NCBI GenBank assembly: GCA_021229015.1
Contig: CM037782.1
Span: 44,508,688-44,572,687, forward strand
DNA length: 64,000 nucleotides
Direction: 5' to 3'
Source: Solen grandis
Taxonomy: Eukaryota; Mollusca; Bivalvia; Adapedonta; Solenidae
Part shown: piece after piece, positions 1 through 13,109 of the stretch
Layout: each line of letters opens with the position of its first letter
Numbering within the stretch: position 1 is the first letter of the stretch
Made by a program: the position numbers and the translations under genes
Notes under the pieces: model-generated
Seen by the model: only the letters and a program-made list of their open reading frames with translations
Told to the model about the DNA's origin: nothing
Databases searched by the model: none

Positions 1-941
1 TTTGATAAAATTTGGTTGAAAAAAGGTGAATTCAAACAATTAAATGTTGGAAGACTAAAAAGTAAATGGTTCGCGAATCTGGCGAACACATCCGTGTCCG
101 AATATCAACATGATATCGCAACCTCTCGAGAGTTCGGATGTTCGTTACAGCTCTTAACGTGTTGACTGGAACTTTATGTATCATGGACATTTTTATTATT
201 TGGTATTAACATAGCAGGATTAAATGAGTCAGATAATAAAATACAATGTATACATATGAATTGTATTTATAAAGAAAGTATTTCCTGTTTAAGTGGGGGG
301 AAAAGTTGTGCTTAAGTTGTGCCAATCAGATGTTAAAAGGGTTAAAGGTTAGTAAATCCACTGTACATAAAGGTTATATCGATAAACGAAAACTACACAG
401 TGCCTAACCAGCTACGAATTATAACTAGGGAAGTAAATAAATGAAAATAACGAATTTTATGTAGTGTATTGTATGGTTATATTATTTAATTTAATAAATG
501 TGTCTGAAAGTAAAAAGAATCGCTTAATAACTATTTTCCACCCCATGACACTTATCGTGTCTGGTTTCGTATCCATGTAATTCTTAAATAATGATTTAAA
601 ACATGTAGCGATAATTTAATATGATTTAAATCTAGTATGTTTTACGTTCGTTTTCACATGTTGAAATAAATTAAATTATCACAAAAAAGTACATGTATAC
701 GATACATAAAAAGTGTTGCCTTAAATTTAAACGTCAAAATGTATTCATGGCAAAACAAGGAATAATTATCGCGCGTTTGCAATATTGCATGTGACAATTA
801 AACAGTTAATGGAAGTTAAAATATAACACGCAAATAGAGTTGAAAAGAAAAATAAATTGTTCAATTTCTCAGATTTAATGTCTCTAATTAAACGAAATGG
901 TGTGGTTCATGAGAACTTATATCACATCCAATCAGGACAGG
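1..941. other. Non-coding flank, no gene seen
   Basis: AT-rich sequence with no open frame resembling a protein family and no repeat that I recognise. Several short homopolymer runs only. It ends where the 26-bp minisatellite begins. Confidence 0.6.
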
Positions 942-1586
942 CAACTGCGTCGTACCATATATAAATACAACTGCGTCGTACCATATATAAATACAACTGC
1001 GTTGTACCATATATAAATGCAACTGCGTCGTACCATATATAAATACAACTGCGTCGTACCATATATAAATGCAACTGCGTCGTACCATATATAAATACAA
1101 CTGCGTCGTACCATATATAAATACAACTGCGTCGTACCATATATAAATACAACTGCGTCGTACCATATATAAATACAACTGCGTCGTACCATATATAAAT
1201 ACAACTGCGTCGTACCATATATAAATGCAACTGCGTCGTACCATATATAAATGCAACTGCGTCGTACCATATATAAATACAACTGCGTCGTACCATATAT
1301 AAATACAACTGCGTCGTACCATATATAAATACAACTGCGTCGTACCATATATAAATACAACTGCGTCGTACCATATATAAATACAACTGCGTCGTACCAT
1401 ATATAAATACAACTGCGTCGTACCATATATAAATACAACTGCGTCGTACCATATATAAATGCAACTGCGTCGTACCATATATAAATACAACTGCGTCGTA
1501 CCATATATAAATACAACTGCGTCGTTCCATATATAAATGCAACTGCGTCGTACTATATATAAATGCAACTGCGTACTACCATTTTA
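942..1586. repeat. 26-bp minisatellite array, about 24 copies
   Basis: Head-to-tail copies of a 26-bp unit that begins AACTGCGTCGTACC and continues through TATATAAAT. Copies are nearly identical: the main variable site is A or G in AAATAC/AAATGC, and the last copies drift (GTTCC, GTACTA). Because 26 is not a multiple of 3, three units make 78 bp, and all three minus frames stay open across the array. The long ORFs that result (repeats of IYIWYDAVVF-like text) are artefacts of the array. Each unit carries a TATA-box-like TATATAAA. Confidence 0.97.
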
Positions 1587-1589
1587 TAA

Positions 1590-2368
1590 AAAAATCATTG
1601 TTTTTCTGCTTCAATTGGGGCTTTGTCTCATGGCGTGAAAATGTATTTTGGTAACTTAAATTTAGCAAAAACACGAGTATTAATACAATTTAAGGGTGAA
1701 AACGTTGGATACAACCTTCCAAATGCCTCATATCCTGTCAAACATTTCGCAAATCCTTTTCAGTTCGCTATAACTATTATTTTTCAAAATGGATTTTCAA
1801 GTTGCATACACCATATGAAGCGGAAAAAATAGTAGCGTGTTCATATATTATGTATCTCGTTATCATGCAATTCCTACAGCAACATTAATGAACAAAAATA
1901 CGCCTTTTTCTATTCAAAATGATGGCTTTAGTTTACAAATGAATTGTACGACGCAGTTTTGATTCCTAGCCCTGAAACATTGTGATAATAAACTATAGCA
2001 AACGCCTCGGAAACTGAAATTGAACATTTCGTTATTTATTTTAAAAAAATATAGACATTTTAGTGTTTGCTTTAAAGCTGAGTCATTTAGTTAAAAACGC
2101 TTTTGAATGAGATATGAATCTTGTATATCCACGTTTTACAAGTTAAAAGTACAAATAATTATGCAGTTCAATGGATTAAGTGTATGTCCTTTTCAAATCG
2201 ATAAATATAGAAGCCTACATTTCAAATGCAGAATGATCATGATACTATAAATAACAAATCAAATTTTAAAGTCAATAAAATGGATAGTCTGGAATTATAC
2301 TTTAGCACTAAATTAGTATACATTTTTATACTGTTATATATTTTATATATATTTTGTTTTCTAGCTAC
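1590..2368. other. Non-coding spacer
   Basis: AT-rich spacer between the minisatellite and the foldback element. The short ORF at 1623-1832 resembles nothing known to me and lies in compositionally unremarkable sequence, so I do not call it a gene. Confidence 0.5.
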
Positions 2369-3843
2369 AAACCCACGCGGAGTGATACTGAAAGGAGTTG
2401 TAGACAGAGTCGTTACCACTGTGCCACTTTGGAGCCTTATTGTAAGCCGATTTATATCACCTATAACACTGTCCTTTTCCTATTTAATAAAACGACTCCC
2501 TTTCGTTAGTAAAACTATAAATACCAAAATAAGCTCTATTTTGAAAACACAGAGTTAGCTTTTTGCATTTTGTTGAGCTCCTGAAAGGTAAAATAACTCT
2601 GTTTATATAACAAATTTCAGTAAAATAATAAATGTTCAAAGAAATACAGTCATTTTCATTAAAAGACAAATAAATCTAAATATGGAAACACTTTAATACC
2701 CGTTCGAAAGCTATTACAAGTAGGGCATATAAAGTGTGGGCTATGTGAGACGAAAGTCAAACCGAAGTAAGTTTCTGCACAATGCAGACTTACCCTAACG
2801 TTCGCCTAGTGCGAACTAAATCGGCCTTTACTGTTGTACTGTTGAGGTCTTAATTAAAGCATGATCCTGGTCGTGGGCACTCAGGTACAGGGTTCACATT
2901 TCTTCTTTCTTTTACTAGTTTATCTCAAATTTCCTTGTTATATGGAGTACTGTAAGAAAATTTAAACTCCACTTTTTTCCTCTTTCTATATCACTTTCTT
3001 CAACTAAAAGCCACAGTCACTGTATCTATCTCTTACACTAATCCCCTTTTTTCAAAGTCTATTCCTCTATAAGCTTTTGTATTTCTTTTCTAGTAAAACC
3101 TCTTCCTTCATTTCTCTTCACCCCTCCTACCCCTCCTCTTCAATCTTTATTCGTGTGTCCAAAAAGTGTTATTGAAAAAAGCACGTGTGATGTCGCTAGT
3201 TAGAGATTTTGAAAGCGGGGAGGGAATTGCGCATGAGATGGATTGACTGGAGATATTGAAGAAAGAGGAGAAAGATTTGGAGACAGACATTTTTATAAAA
3301 GAGACAAAAATTACTGGAAACGTAAAGAAAAGGAAAGGTGAAACCTAAATTCATAAGAGCCCACGACATGGATCATGCTTGAGTTGAGACCTAAACCGTA
3401 CAAGGTAAAGGCTGGTTGAGTTTGCACTCGCCGAACGTTAGGGAAAGTCTGCATTGTGCAGAAACTTATTTGAGGTCATAATCTTATCTCCAATTATCCA
3501 CACTTATTATGCCTTACTTGTAATAACTTTAGACTGGGTATCATGTTGGTTCTTTATTTAGATTTTTTAGTCTTTTAAATGAAAATAACTGTTTATCTTT
3601 GAGCATGTATTATATCGTTGAAGTATGTTACATACAGAGTTATTACCTTCAAGAAGTTCTACAAAATACAAATAGGTAACTCAGTTTTTTCAAAATAGAG
3701 CTTATTTTGGTATTTATTTGTTTCCAACGAAATCGAATCGATCCCAAGGATAATTCTATAAGTGTTATAAATTTCTTTACACTAAGGCTCCAAAGTGGTA
3801 ACGACTCCGTCTACCATTACTTCAGTATCACTCCGCGTGGGTT
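2369..3843. mobile_element. Foldback element with long imperfect inverted arms
   Basis: The two ends are inverted copies: AACCCACGCGGAGTGATAC at the left and its complement GTATCACTCCGCGTGGGTT at the right. Inside, matching blocks recur in reverse order: GGAGCCTTA against TAAGGCTCC, AATAAGCTCTATTTTGAAAA against TTTTCAAAATAGAGCTTATT, and TTTCTGCACAATGCAGACTT (about 2772) against its complement near 3450. Arms are about 550 bp each, diverged by indels, around a loop near 2900-3340. No transposase ORF is visible. A non-autonomous foldback or long-TIR DNA element is the best fit. I could not define a target-site duplication. Confidence 0.88.
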
Positions 3844-6800
3844 CAATCTTAGAAGTGCATAACAAAATATGACAAAAGAGAAAAAATATATAATTATTTA
3901 TATTATTTCAACTGAAAAAACTTGTTTATTGTTATCTTACAATAATATAATTATATCTGCATCTGAATTGTAGGGTTCTACTTTTATAGTTCATTTATTT
4001 ATGTTTTGAAAAGGACCTAGTTGAATGCCATCTTTGTCATAATTCTTCAAGGTATAACGGTATAATATTATGGTATAATGTTAAAAAAAAGTCATAGAAT
4101 GATCACTGACACACTCGTTAGCAATGCTACTTTATGATTTAAGTTACACAGCAGATTTGTAAAGCCTCGATCGGCGAGTGCAGCTCGTCAAACCCTCTTT
4201 AACTTGAGACACACACAACTCCAGTGCCGTCGGCGCTATGGTGGATGAGCCCATAATATAACCAAAACGCGAATATTTTAACACAAGTTAAGGACTCATG
4301 TATGCATGCATAACATTAATAAATATGTTTCAGTGCTTATATAATTAATTACATTTTTCGGCCGTTAGGCCGTTTATTTTCACCCTGACTTCCTGTGAAA
4401 CACACAGTAATGAAGCGGAATAAAATTAGGCTTTTCATTGGTTCATTGAATCTTAAAAAGTACTTGACTTGGATCCGACGAAGAGGGACGTGACCTTTCC
4501 GTTCAGATTGAAGATTGTTTTCAAAGTAACAGTTGACAGGACTAGTTGAATTGCTTCCATGAACATTGGATATAGTCCGTCGAGAAAATAAAGGGCTAGT
4601 AAGTATTTTGGCATTTACGGGTGCACAGAGATACTGTGGTGACATGGGCATCGGGTGTTATAGCACCAGAGACTGAGGCTGAACCTTCTTGGGTAAATTA
4701 TCAGATGTTTCTTTGTTCGGGAATCATTTTACTGTAGTTGTTCAAAGACTCCATATTTTGGAGGTCCGAGACTTGGACGATTGGGTGATGGTACTCATTC
4801 GTCAACCAGCTTTTGTATCAAGTGTTTCTTTGTACTGAAAAAGACACAAATAATAACCGCTTCTTACTGTACTGTAAAGATCTGCGTATCTTGGAGAAAA
4901 AAACTGAATAGAAAATGTGAAGGAGGCTGCAGACCCACTGGAGAAAAAAAAAGATGTGTGAACGTGCGATCCTTGGAGAGATTAGCCCTAGTGCATTAAC
5001 TCATTCCCTCAGGTTACTTTATACCACCAGATATTTTAATGAGAACTGGCCAAGAAGTCAACAGTCTCAGATGGGGGTGGGGTGGGGGTACAGTGCAAGA
5101 AAAAGGGTATAGGGGAGTTTCTGGTATATGATACTGAAAGCAAACAGAAACGAGAACTAGTGCTGATGTAAGAGCCACAATCTAATTTCCACATTCGTAT
5201 AATGAGGCTTTCACTCAAAATATATTTTAAATAATACTATAAATGTTAGATAAATAAATAAATTTGGTCCAATATGAATATTTATAAAGTTTTTGGTCAT
5301 TGAATGAATAATATAACTGCTTCTTTCGGATATACATACCAAGGACCTGAAACAAGAGAAAATGACCCTATTCATATCTGCAAATTGTTTGCTCAAGTCC
5401 GCCCAATTGAAAAATTGTGGGTCCTGATATATTTCTTTCTTTTTGTCCTTTGCAAACTCAATAACGACAACTAGATTAGCATGGCACAACAGAAAAGCCA
5501 ATAGACCTAAATAAGCTATACAGAGTATTTAAGAAAATTAAAGAAGATGCTGGCTGTAATGTGAAAACAGAAAGAATTATGTCTCATATGTACTAAAACA
5601 GTTGACAGCATTATATTTAAAAACAAAGAAAAAATGTATTCTAAACACCATTAAACTTTCTTATTTTGACATTAAAGAATTCACTTCTTTTATTTAAATT
5701 CAAATGTCTTACCCTGATCTTCACCCACAGACGTCCAAAGTAGTTCCATTTTCACCAGAAAGGTTAAAATATCCAAAAGTATCATCAATTTATTCCAAAA
5801 ATAATTTATTTTGGTTTTGATCCATTTTAATCTCATAAGTGTTTCAGCTTTATGTACTTATATTTTGTTTTGGAAAATAAAATCAAGGAAACAAGGGGAG
5901 ACAACTAGTAAATACTGGAAAGCTGCATATCACTCCAATCATCTCCCATTATAAGTAAAGAAATAAAGTTCCGACAGGCCTATATCACTCACAGTGTGGA
6001 TGATATGAATGCATGATTGGATTTTATTTCTCAGTTCATCAGTTAGCATCAAATGAATTGCATTGTCGACAAACGCATTAAAAAGATAGTTCATCCATGC
6101 ATTTATTATTTTTAATGCATAAGTTTATCACTTTAACCAATTAACATGACGCCAAAACGCCCCGAAATGAATATGCATATCGGTTTAACCAGTGAAAAAG
6201 TGTACAAACCTCCGACAAACAATTGTACGTGAATCTTGCATCCAATAGTTACCTTAGTTCAACAACCTCCGACAATCTTTCGGGATGGGGATAGATCTGT
6301 TTTGGGTGTCAAGTTAATTCTCTGAGCTTTAGATTAGCTTGTCATTTGTTCGAGCACTGACTTCGAAGTACTAGAATTGTCTGAATATGTATGATTATAT
6401 AGTGGGTGACAAAAAGAGTAAATGTACTACATATAATAATGATATAACCAACATTTGTTTCTGTATTTGACTTTAAATCACCATGAAAGTATCCAGATTG
6501 TGCTAAACTTCTCTCAGTAATCAAATTCCTGTTTCCATGAAGTGTGGAGAAAAATCAGCTTTCACAGGCGTACTGTTCGGATTTCCGAGATTATTTTATA
6601 TACACACATACATATTTATTTTATTTTAATTTTTGTATGGCTATTTTTTTTTCAATGTAAAGAAGAAGAAAATATGAATAAATACATGTAATAAAGAATT
6701 TGTTCGGAAGACAAAATATACATGTACATGAATAATAAGGAGGTAATAGAATGTGTCAATATTTGCAAACAATTATCATGCAAGCTGTTTTTCATAGTCA

Positions 6801-7240
6801 CGATCGGCATAAGATGCAATATTGATACCAAAAAGCCCTTTATCCGCGTTGTGTGTAACTTACAAATTACATTTGTATTATAAACACTAAACATTGTCTC
6901 TTAAAAGATAGCAATGTTCAATCAAGTTAGCATACTATCCTAGCTAGCCATTATCATGTTTCTTCTCTTTTTTTTCTCAAGACGACGAGGGATGATTTGG
7001 AGGGATAATTTGATATGGTTCCATTGTTCTACCAAAACATTGTGCCTTGGTTTGGGAAATCCATCGTCCGAACCCATTCCCACTTAATAAGTTTTGCTTC
7101 TTACTCGACCATGGGTTATTTGATCCGCAAATCCTCTTACTCATGATTTATTACTTAGACATGTCATTGTAATCGTGACGAAGACAGCATAGAGATAGTC
7201 CTTTTTGCCAATGAAACGGTAGATGTTCGGATTTGTTCGG

Positions 7241-7278
<38 letters not shown>

Positions 7279-10200
7279 ACTTAATTGAAGAGTAGCTGGT
7301 GAAATATTCACGAAAGCGAAGTGTCTGTCTGTTCAAAATCCCACGGTATATACGGATGTGATAACGGCATATATGCCGTGTTATCCGACGATGGGGGAGT
7401 TCATTAAAAAAAAATATCAGACTGGACTCGAACTAGCAACTTTTGGATAAAAAAAATGGTAGGTATTTTGGTACGAAGACTTATGTTTACCGCCTACAAC
7501 AAAATGCAAATTTTAGGTATACGAAAGCAATGTCAAATAAAACTAACTAGCTGTGGCGTTTAAATCTAAAAATCATTGTCCATTGATCAAATATCCATCA
7601 TTAAATAAGACATTCTGGCGTATTTATTCCCCATGATGTATAACAGTGATTAATGTCATACTGTGACAATATAGTACGTCGGCCACAAAGAAATTTTAAT
7701 GACTACATGGAGACATTTGTTGTCTCAAAGTTTTACATCCAGCTCATTTTCTAGTTCATAGATAAGAGGTTGAATACTTCACAATAAAATATAGTCTTGT
7801 TGTTGTTGTTTGTTTTTGTTTTGTTTGTTGTTGTTGTTTTGTTGTTGTTTTTGTTTTTTGGGGGTTAGGGGTGTTTATTTATTTATTTATTTATTTATTT
7901 GATGCGTAGGTGTCGAAATATCAACCAGACGAGCGTTTATGGAAAATCATTGTGACACAGTATAGAGATGAGAAGGTAAGTACGTATGCGTGTGTTTCTT
8001 ATCTTGTTGTCTCACGATATTATGCATGTTTCACACAAGGTGACAATTCCGCCAACTTTACGAACATAACATGAAGCGTTAATTATAATGTAAGGCCTTC
8101 GGCCGGCCCATAATATAGCCATTCAACATGCTTTTTTTTTCTTTTCTTTTTTTTTCTTCTTCTTTTTCTTCTTCTTCTTTCGGAGTTTTCGGAGTTAACC
8201 ATCGCTTCAACAATACAGACCATTTCACCAAGGGTTCGCCAATACCCCCCATATAATTCGCTTCACCAATCAGTGTCTGGGGGAAAAACCTCATGTGTCT
8301 GTTTACGGGTTCTTAGCCATGACCTGCCATGTACGTATAGACTGTATTTAGGTCGCAGCGAGGGGAAAATCCAGCACAAAAATAACTTTGTATAGAAAGC
8401 CAGGCCCGGATCCAGAATTTTTCAACGGGGCGGGGGGTGCAAAAGACATGATTGTAATATCATTGCTAGGGGGTCCGGCATGCTCTCCCCGGAAAAAAAT
8501 TGATTCTAGGATGACGGAGATGCATTCTGATGGGTATCTGGGGGGGGAATATAGCTTTTTTATTGTTAGATATATTATTCATATATTAAAATCTAAGATA
8601 AGTAGTTCTATTGCTTGGGAACCAAATTTTTTACATCAGCGTATTTTTTACTTCATTTTTATGCCTTTTGTCCCTTAAATCAACTTAAATGCACCTTATT
8701 TTCTTCTGTTTTGACAAGATTCTTGACCCAGGCGGGCAGTTAACCTAATCATCGTTCTTGGGAAGGACCAGTTCTAGACTCACATCCTCCGTAAAGATTT
8801 CTCGCATACAAAAACCATAGATGGTAGCCCGGGCTAGAACTCACAGCCTTCTAAACCAGTTTATCTAGATCCGAGTATGATTTATATTGCCATTAACACG
8901 ATTTTTATGGCACTGGCTGCAAAGCTAGGTTGCGAGTTCTAGTATAGCTCGGGAACTTTTTGGCCATATTAAATCTCATTAAAAATAATAAAAAAAAAAT
9001 GAAAAAAAAAGTTTAAATATGAAAATGAAAGTGACTGAGAAGGCACAATACAGTATTACATTATATTTTAGGCTCTATTTAAAAATACGTAAATCGGTTA
9101 TTTTATATTATATCTAAATATATAAAAATTGACATGCCTGCTATTGTCCATTTGCTATCTTAAATAGTATTCCTTAATTTCTATTTAAATACACATATTT
9201 ATGTTCACCTTATAATCTGTAAGAGAGAGAGAGAGAGAGAGAGCACTAAAGCCATCCATAGACTCATTCTTTTGAGTGGGGTCGCAGTTCAAAAGTGTTA
9301 ATAACATTGCGATTGATTTGATCCTCTTTAATTAAATTTACTATAATATGCACAATAAATACGACTTAAATTTATACTAATCGCTATCAGTGCATTTATT
9401 GAAGTCTGTGACATTCACACAAGCGTTTGACTGATTCAGATTAGAGGAGACACAATGACGTTGCCAAGGTGACAGCGAAGATAAGTGTGACAACATATGC
9501 TCTCACAGCAGGGGTTGGCCCGGGTGACTGGTCATTTAGCTAACTTTTATTTCAGTAAGGGGCTCACAATGAAGATTTCCACTACTTACCACAAGCCTTT
9601 ACCCAAAAAAGGCAATTTCATTCACCTAGAAAATTGTGGTGAAAAGTTAGCCCCCTAAGGCCCCCGATGAATCATGAAAGCGCAAAATATGCGGATCAAT
9701 GACTCGGTCATCGCATAGATAGATTAAGGTAATCCATTCTTCATCAAATTATAATCAATGATCCTTCAAATGCTTAAAAAAAGACTTCAGTTCAGATGCA
9801 AGCTTCCATTGGCTTGGAGTTATGAGCTATTTTGCTCTCTAAGTCTATAAAGGCTTACATTTACTGTAAAAATTCCCACGATCACTTGATGGACCATGAT
9901 CACATTTTAATTTTTATTAGACGGCAGCTTGCCGTCTTTAGTAGCTAGAAACGCTTACCAGGCATCGCTGACCTTGCTAATTTGCATATTTTCCATGACA
10001 AGTTTAACTGTACCTCTCCGCGCTTAGTGCGGATCCACGCAATGCGATTTTGCACTTACGAATACGAATGGGATATGTTACGCAGGCCTTTTATTCATAA
10101 CCGTAACCGCTATTCATGTACTATTGTTTATAGACGTGTTATTTTGCTCTGTAAACATCCATCTTAAGCTAGCGCAATATATGCGTGACACTTATAAATT

Positions 10201-11012
10201 AGAACAGCAACCCATTTTACATACTTGAAGATATACTCCTGTAAAACGAAAAAAAAGTAGCGCTTCGAATGTCTGTATTTAACCTAAAGTAGTTCACGCG
10301 TAATTTTGCATGAAAGCGAGTTAGGTTTTTCCCAGAGCATTTCTTAACTTTGGAATAGAAACAAAAATTCAAGTATCTAAAGCAACAAGTACCTTGTCAA
10401 GTTTTACACTTAAGTAACAGTAGAGAGTGTATATAAATCGGGTCCTAGGGAATGACCTACTTCTGAAGTTCATACAGTCAGGTTAATGACCCTAATTCCG
10501 AATTGTTTTGTAACAGAGTGTGTATTAGATTGTCTTACTACCGACTATAGTTGCAGGAGAGTGTGTGGAGTTTTTGCGTCATGTGGCTTTTGCCTCTATT
10601 GTATCAATAAATAAGAGTCGCACCTTTTTTCCTGTTAATCCGGCTGCCGTCTCTTAGCGCATTGAGCGCTTTGATTAATGATGGATGGATTACTGAAATT
10701 TGGTATTTTCAGTTATGGAATACCATGACTATTATTAATATCTTCCATGTCCCTATTATGCAAATAAGCGTAGACAACTATTGTGATTGTGTGTTTAAAT
10801 TGACATTGTTGATCGGGCAAACCAGTCGATTTTTGGCATTTGCTGGCCATAAAAAAAGACAGTATACAATCGTCAAGCAAACAAAAGGTCAATTAACTTA
10901 AGTTGATTGCCACCACATCATGGATTTGTCTGGTGACATGCATCCAGAATTTGTGAAATAAATCCAGATCCCATCTGTTTGTGGGAACATACAATTAGGA
11001 AGGCTTGAACGG
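3844..11012. other. Gene-poor 7.2-kb stretch with simple repeats
   Basis: No ORF here resembles a known protein, and no spliced gene could be traced on either strand. Visible pieces are a poly-T tract (about 7241-7275), TTG and ATTT runs (7796-7900), a GA run (9222-9243), and an 8-bp-stem hairpin AGACGGCA...TGCCGTCT (about 9921). At 8400-8470 a GGATCCAGAATTTTT plus G-run stretch looks like a diverged interspersed repeat. Confidence 0.6.
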
Positions 11013-11435
11013 GTCACACAACTAACTGAAATACCGGAATACTACCGAAAAACCGGAATACCTCCAAAAAATAGGGATACCCATTAATTACTAATTGCTT
11101 GTTTAGTTTTTTCTTGTTATAAATATGAAGTACTATATAAATATGAAATAATGCGAAATTTCCGGTAGGAGAAATAGTCTGCGGAACCCTCCCTTGACCG
11201 GAATACCCCAGAATAAATGTGTAATTGATTATGTGATTGTGTGGTGTATTTATAAATATGAAGTATTCAAGATATTGTTATGTTGTTGTGTATGTTTATT
11301 TAGTGTTTTGAAATTATATAATATATAATTATATATACCAGACAACTGTAGTAGCCGGAATACCCTTGAATAAATGTATTTTGGGGGTATACCGGTTTTT
11401 CGGTAGTATTCCGGTATTTTGGTTAGTCGTGTGAG
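11013..11435. mobile_element. MITE with ~45-bp terminal inverted repeats
   Basis: The left end CACACAACTAACTGAAATAC is followed by CGGAATACTACCGAAAAACC. The right end is its inverted copy, TTTTTCGGTAGTATTCCGG followed by TATTTTGGTTAGTCGTGTG, with only a few mismatches. The body is AT-rich and non-coding, with internal repeats of CCGGAATACC. Its short length and lack of an ORF make it a non-autonomous DNA element. No clear target duplication was found. Confidence 0.85.
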
Positions 11436-11994
11436 CGCTTGAGGCTAACCATTTCTAACGGCGTGTAATTTTCACGGGTTACCGGTCCACAAATTGCATC
11501 AGTAAAGAAAAAGTTACATGTTGTTACTAATATTTATGATATAAAGCCATATCAAAGGCAAACGAAGGTATGACAACAGGAACACCAATTAACTTGATTA
11601 TTTTAGCAGACATACTTTTACATTATGTCATTTGTTTTCACATTATTCGTTATTTCTCAGGTTCGCCCCAGGCTGATAATTTGTCCCATCAGTCTTTCGT
11701 ACTCGAAGACGTTGTCAGTAATAAATACATTTAATCGTAGTAGACAGCGTTTTTCAGAGTCTCCCATACCTGTCATCTAGATACAGGTTTATAAAAAAAA
11801 TCCCTTATGTGATAAACATGCCATAACTTTTACATTTTCTATCTGTGAGAAAATAAACTGATGCACCATTTGAAATTTTCGGTCAATATTTCTTTATACA
11901 GATTTCATTTTTTTCTCATATTAAGTTTCTTGTTATATTATGCTCAGGTGCATTGATGAAACTGGTTTATATTGTTTAACATTCTCAGAGTAAC

Positions 11995-12095
11995 TATTAC
12001 AGAACCAGGCATCGACAAATCCGCTCGCATTAGCGAGTGAAAGTTTGGGTCGGGCGAGAAACAAATAATGAAACTCGCCCGACAGAGCGAGTAAG
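11995..12095. repeat. Two small hairpins with CGAG motifs
   Basis: CTCGC-ATTA-GCGAG (12024-12037) is followed by GTCGGGCGAG and, 15 bases on, CTCGCCCGAC (12049-12083), a perfect 10-bp stem. The GGGCGAGTAA motif recurs at about 12645-12675, so this may be one end of a diverged ~0.7-kb element whose other end is the palindrome at 12676-12717. Confidence 0.6.
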
Positions 12096-12675
12096 ATTCT
12101 CCAGTTGGTGATCCAAATGCTGGTTACTTTTCTTGAACGAAGATATTTGATAAAACAATCAAAATGCGAACTGCATTTCAATCGTAATACCTGTCAAACG
12201 AAAACCGGAAATCGACTTCGTATTATTGTGGCTATGTCTAAAAATTATACCGAATGCGTTATTATAAAACATTACCGAATGCTGTTGTCGTGACGGGAGC
12301 GGAGGGGTGTAATCGATTAAATCATGCGCTGTGACCGAGTGCGTGAGAAATCGAAGGAGATATTTTATATGGTTCATTTATCAAAGAATAATTATTAAAA
12401 GCATAAAAAGTATCATTAACAATATATAAACCAATAAAACCGATATGGATCCCGCGCTACGGCAGCATGGCCAGTAGCTTAGTAATAGAACATCGTTCTG
12501 ATAATCAAGCGGTTCATAATGTCGTCTGAAAAGTCGGAACTGAAGCAAGGAACGCTGTTCCAATTTTTACAGTAAATTATAGTCCTTACCTCCAAAAGCA
12601 ACGCATATGCATTCATCTTGACCATTTTTGTCTGTTTTAATGCAGGGCGAGTAAATTTTGTGCAGGGCGAGTAAA

Positions 12676-12717
12676 TTTCTAGGGTCACTCGCCCTGCAGG
12701 GCGAGTGACCCTAGAAA
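12676..12717. repeat. 42-bp perfect palindrome
   Basis: Symmetrical about the CTGCAG at 12694-12699, with perfect pairing over 21 bases per arm (outer sequence TTTCTAGGGTCACTCGCCC). It is preceded by two direct copies of TGCAGGGCGAGTAAATTT. It lies about 145 bp upstream of the EIF2B3 start codon. Confidence 0.97.
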
Positions 12718-12861
12718 AATTCTTCGAGGCCTGAGAACAACCGAATAACCTGTTAATCCAAATTAATTATTAAATATCAATGGTTAACTTAAAAAATCTC
12801 ACCAATAAAATTAAAGCTTGATTACAGATTTCCTGCATTTTTAATGTTGGTTTCCATAGAG

Positions 12862-13009
12862 ATGGAGTTCCAGCCAGTGGTGCTGGCTGCTGGGAAGGGA
12901 TCCAGAATGTCCGACCTGACCTCCCAAGTCCCGAAGGCTCTCCTGCCCATTGGCAACATGCCCATGATGTGGTACCCAATCAACACTCTGGAACGAGCTG
13001 GCTTTGAAG
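12862..13009 (+). CDS. EIF2B3: EIF2B3 (eIF2B subunit gamma), first coding exon
   Basis: Encodes the N-terminus of translation initiation factor eIF2B gamma, part of the catalytic sub-complex of the nucleotide exchange factor for eIF2 in the cytosol. It has the start of a nucleotidyltransferase-like domain: [16 protein letters not shown], then [14 protein letters not shown] (the GXGXRM...PKxLLP signature) and [16 protein letters not shown]. The start at 12862 matches the family start; an in-frame ATG at 12844 would add six residues without family support. The exon ends in GAAG|GTAATG after 49 codons plus one base. No further EIF2B3 exon is found before the N gap, so the rest is missing here. 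A gene with this intron in phase 1 after residue 49 is expected to continue downstream on the + strand. Confidence 0.93.
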
Positions 13010-13109
13010 GTAATGTTTCCTTTTTAGAAATGATTCTATCATTATTTTTAAAAAATGAACCCAAGGTTTACCATATATGTAAATAGTAGCTACCCAAAAA
13101 TCCAAATTA

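Noticed and set aside
888..1568. Three long overlapping minus-strand ORFs (194-226 codons) of repeated IYIWYDAVVF-like text
   Set aside because: They are the 26-bp minisatellite read in three frames. All frames are open because the unit has no stop, and no family resemblance exists.
942..1586. CRISPR-like array
   Set aside because: Units are contiguous with no unique spacers, and the genome is animal.
2226..2558. 110-codon ORF
   Set aside because: It lies across the edge of the foldback element, and its sequence reflects the inverted arm.
4349..5501. Several 60-100 codon ORFs on both strands
   Set aside because: Short, without motifs or splice context; expected by chance in AT-rich DNA.
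9915..10655. Possible MITE bounded by AGACGGCAGC and its inverse
   Set aside because: Only 10 bp match at the ends, with no further inverted similarity; could be chance.
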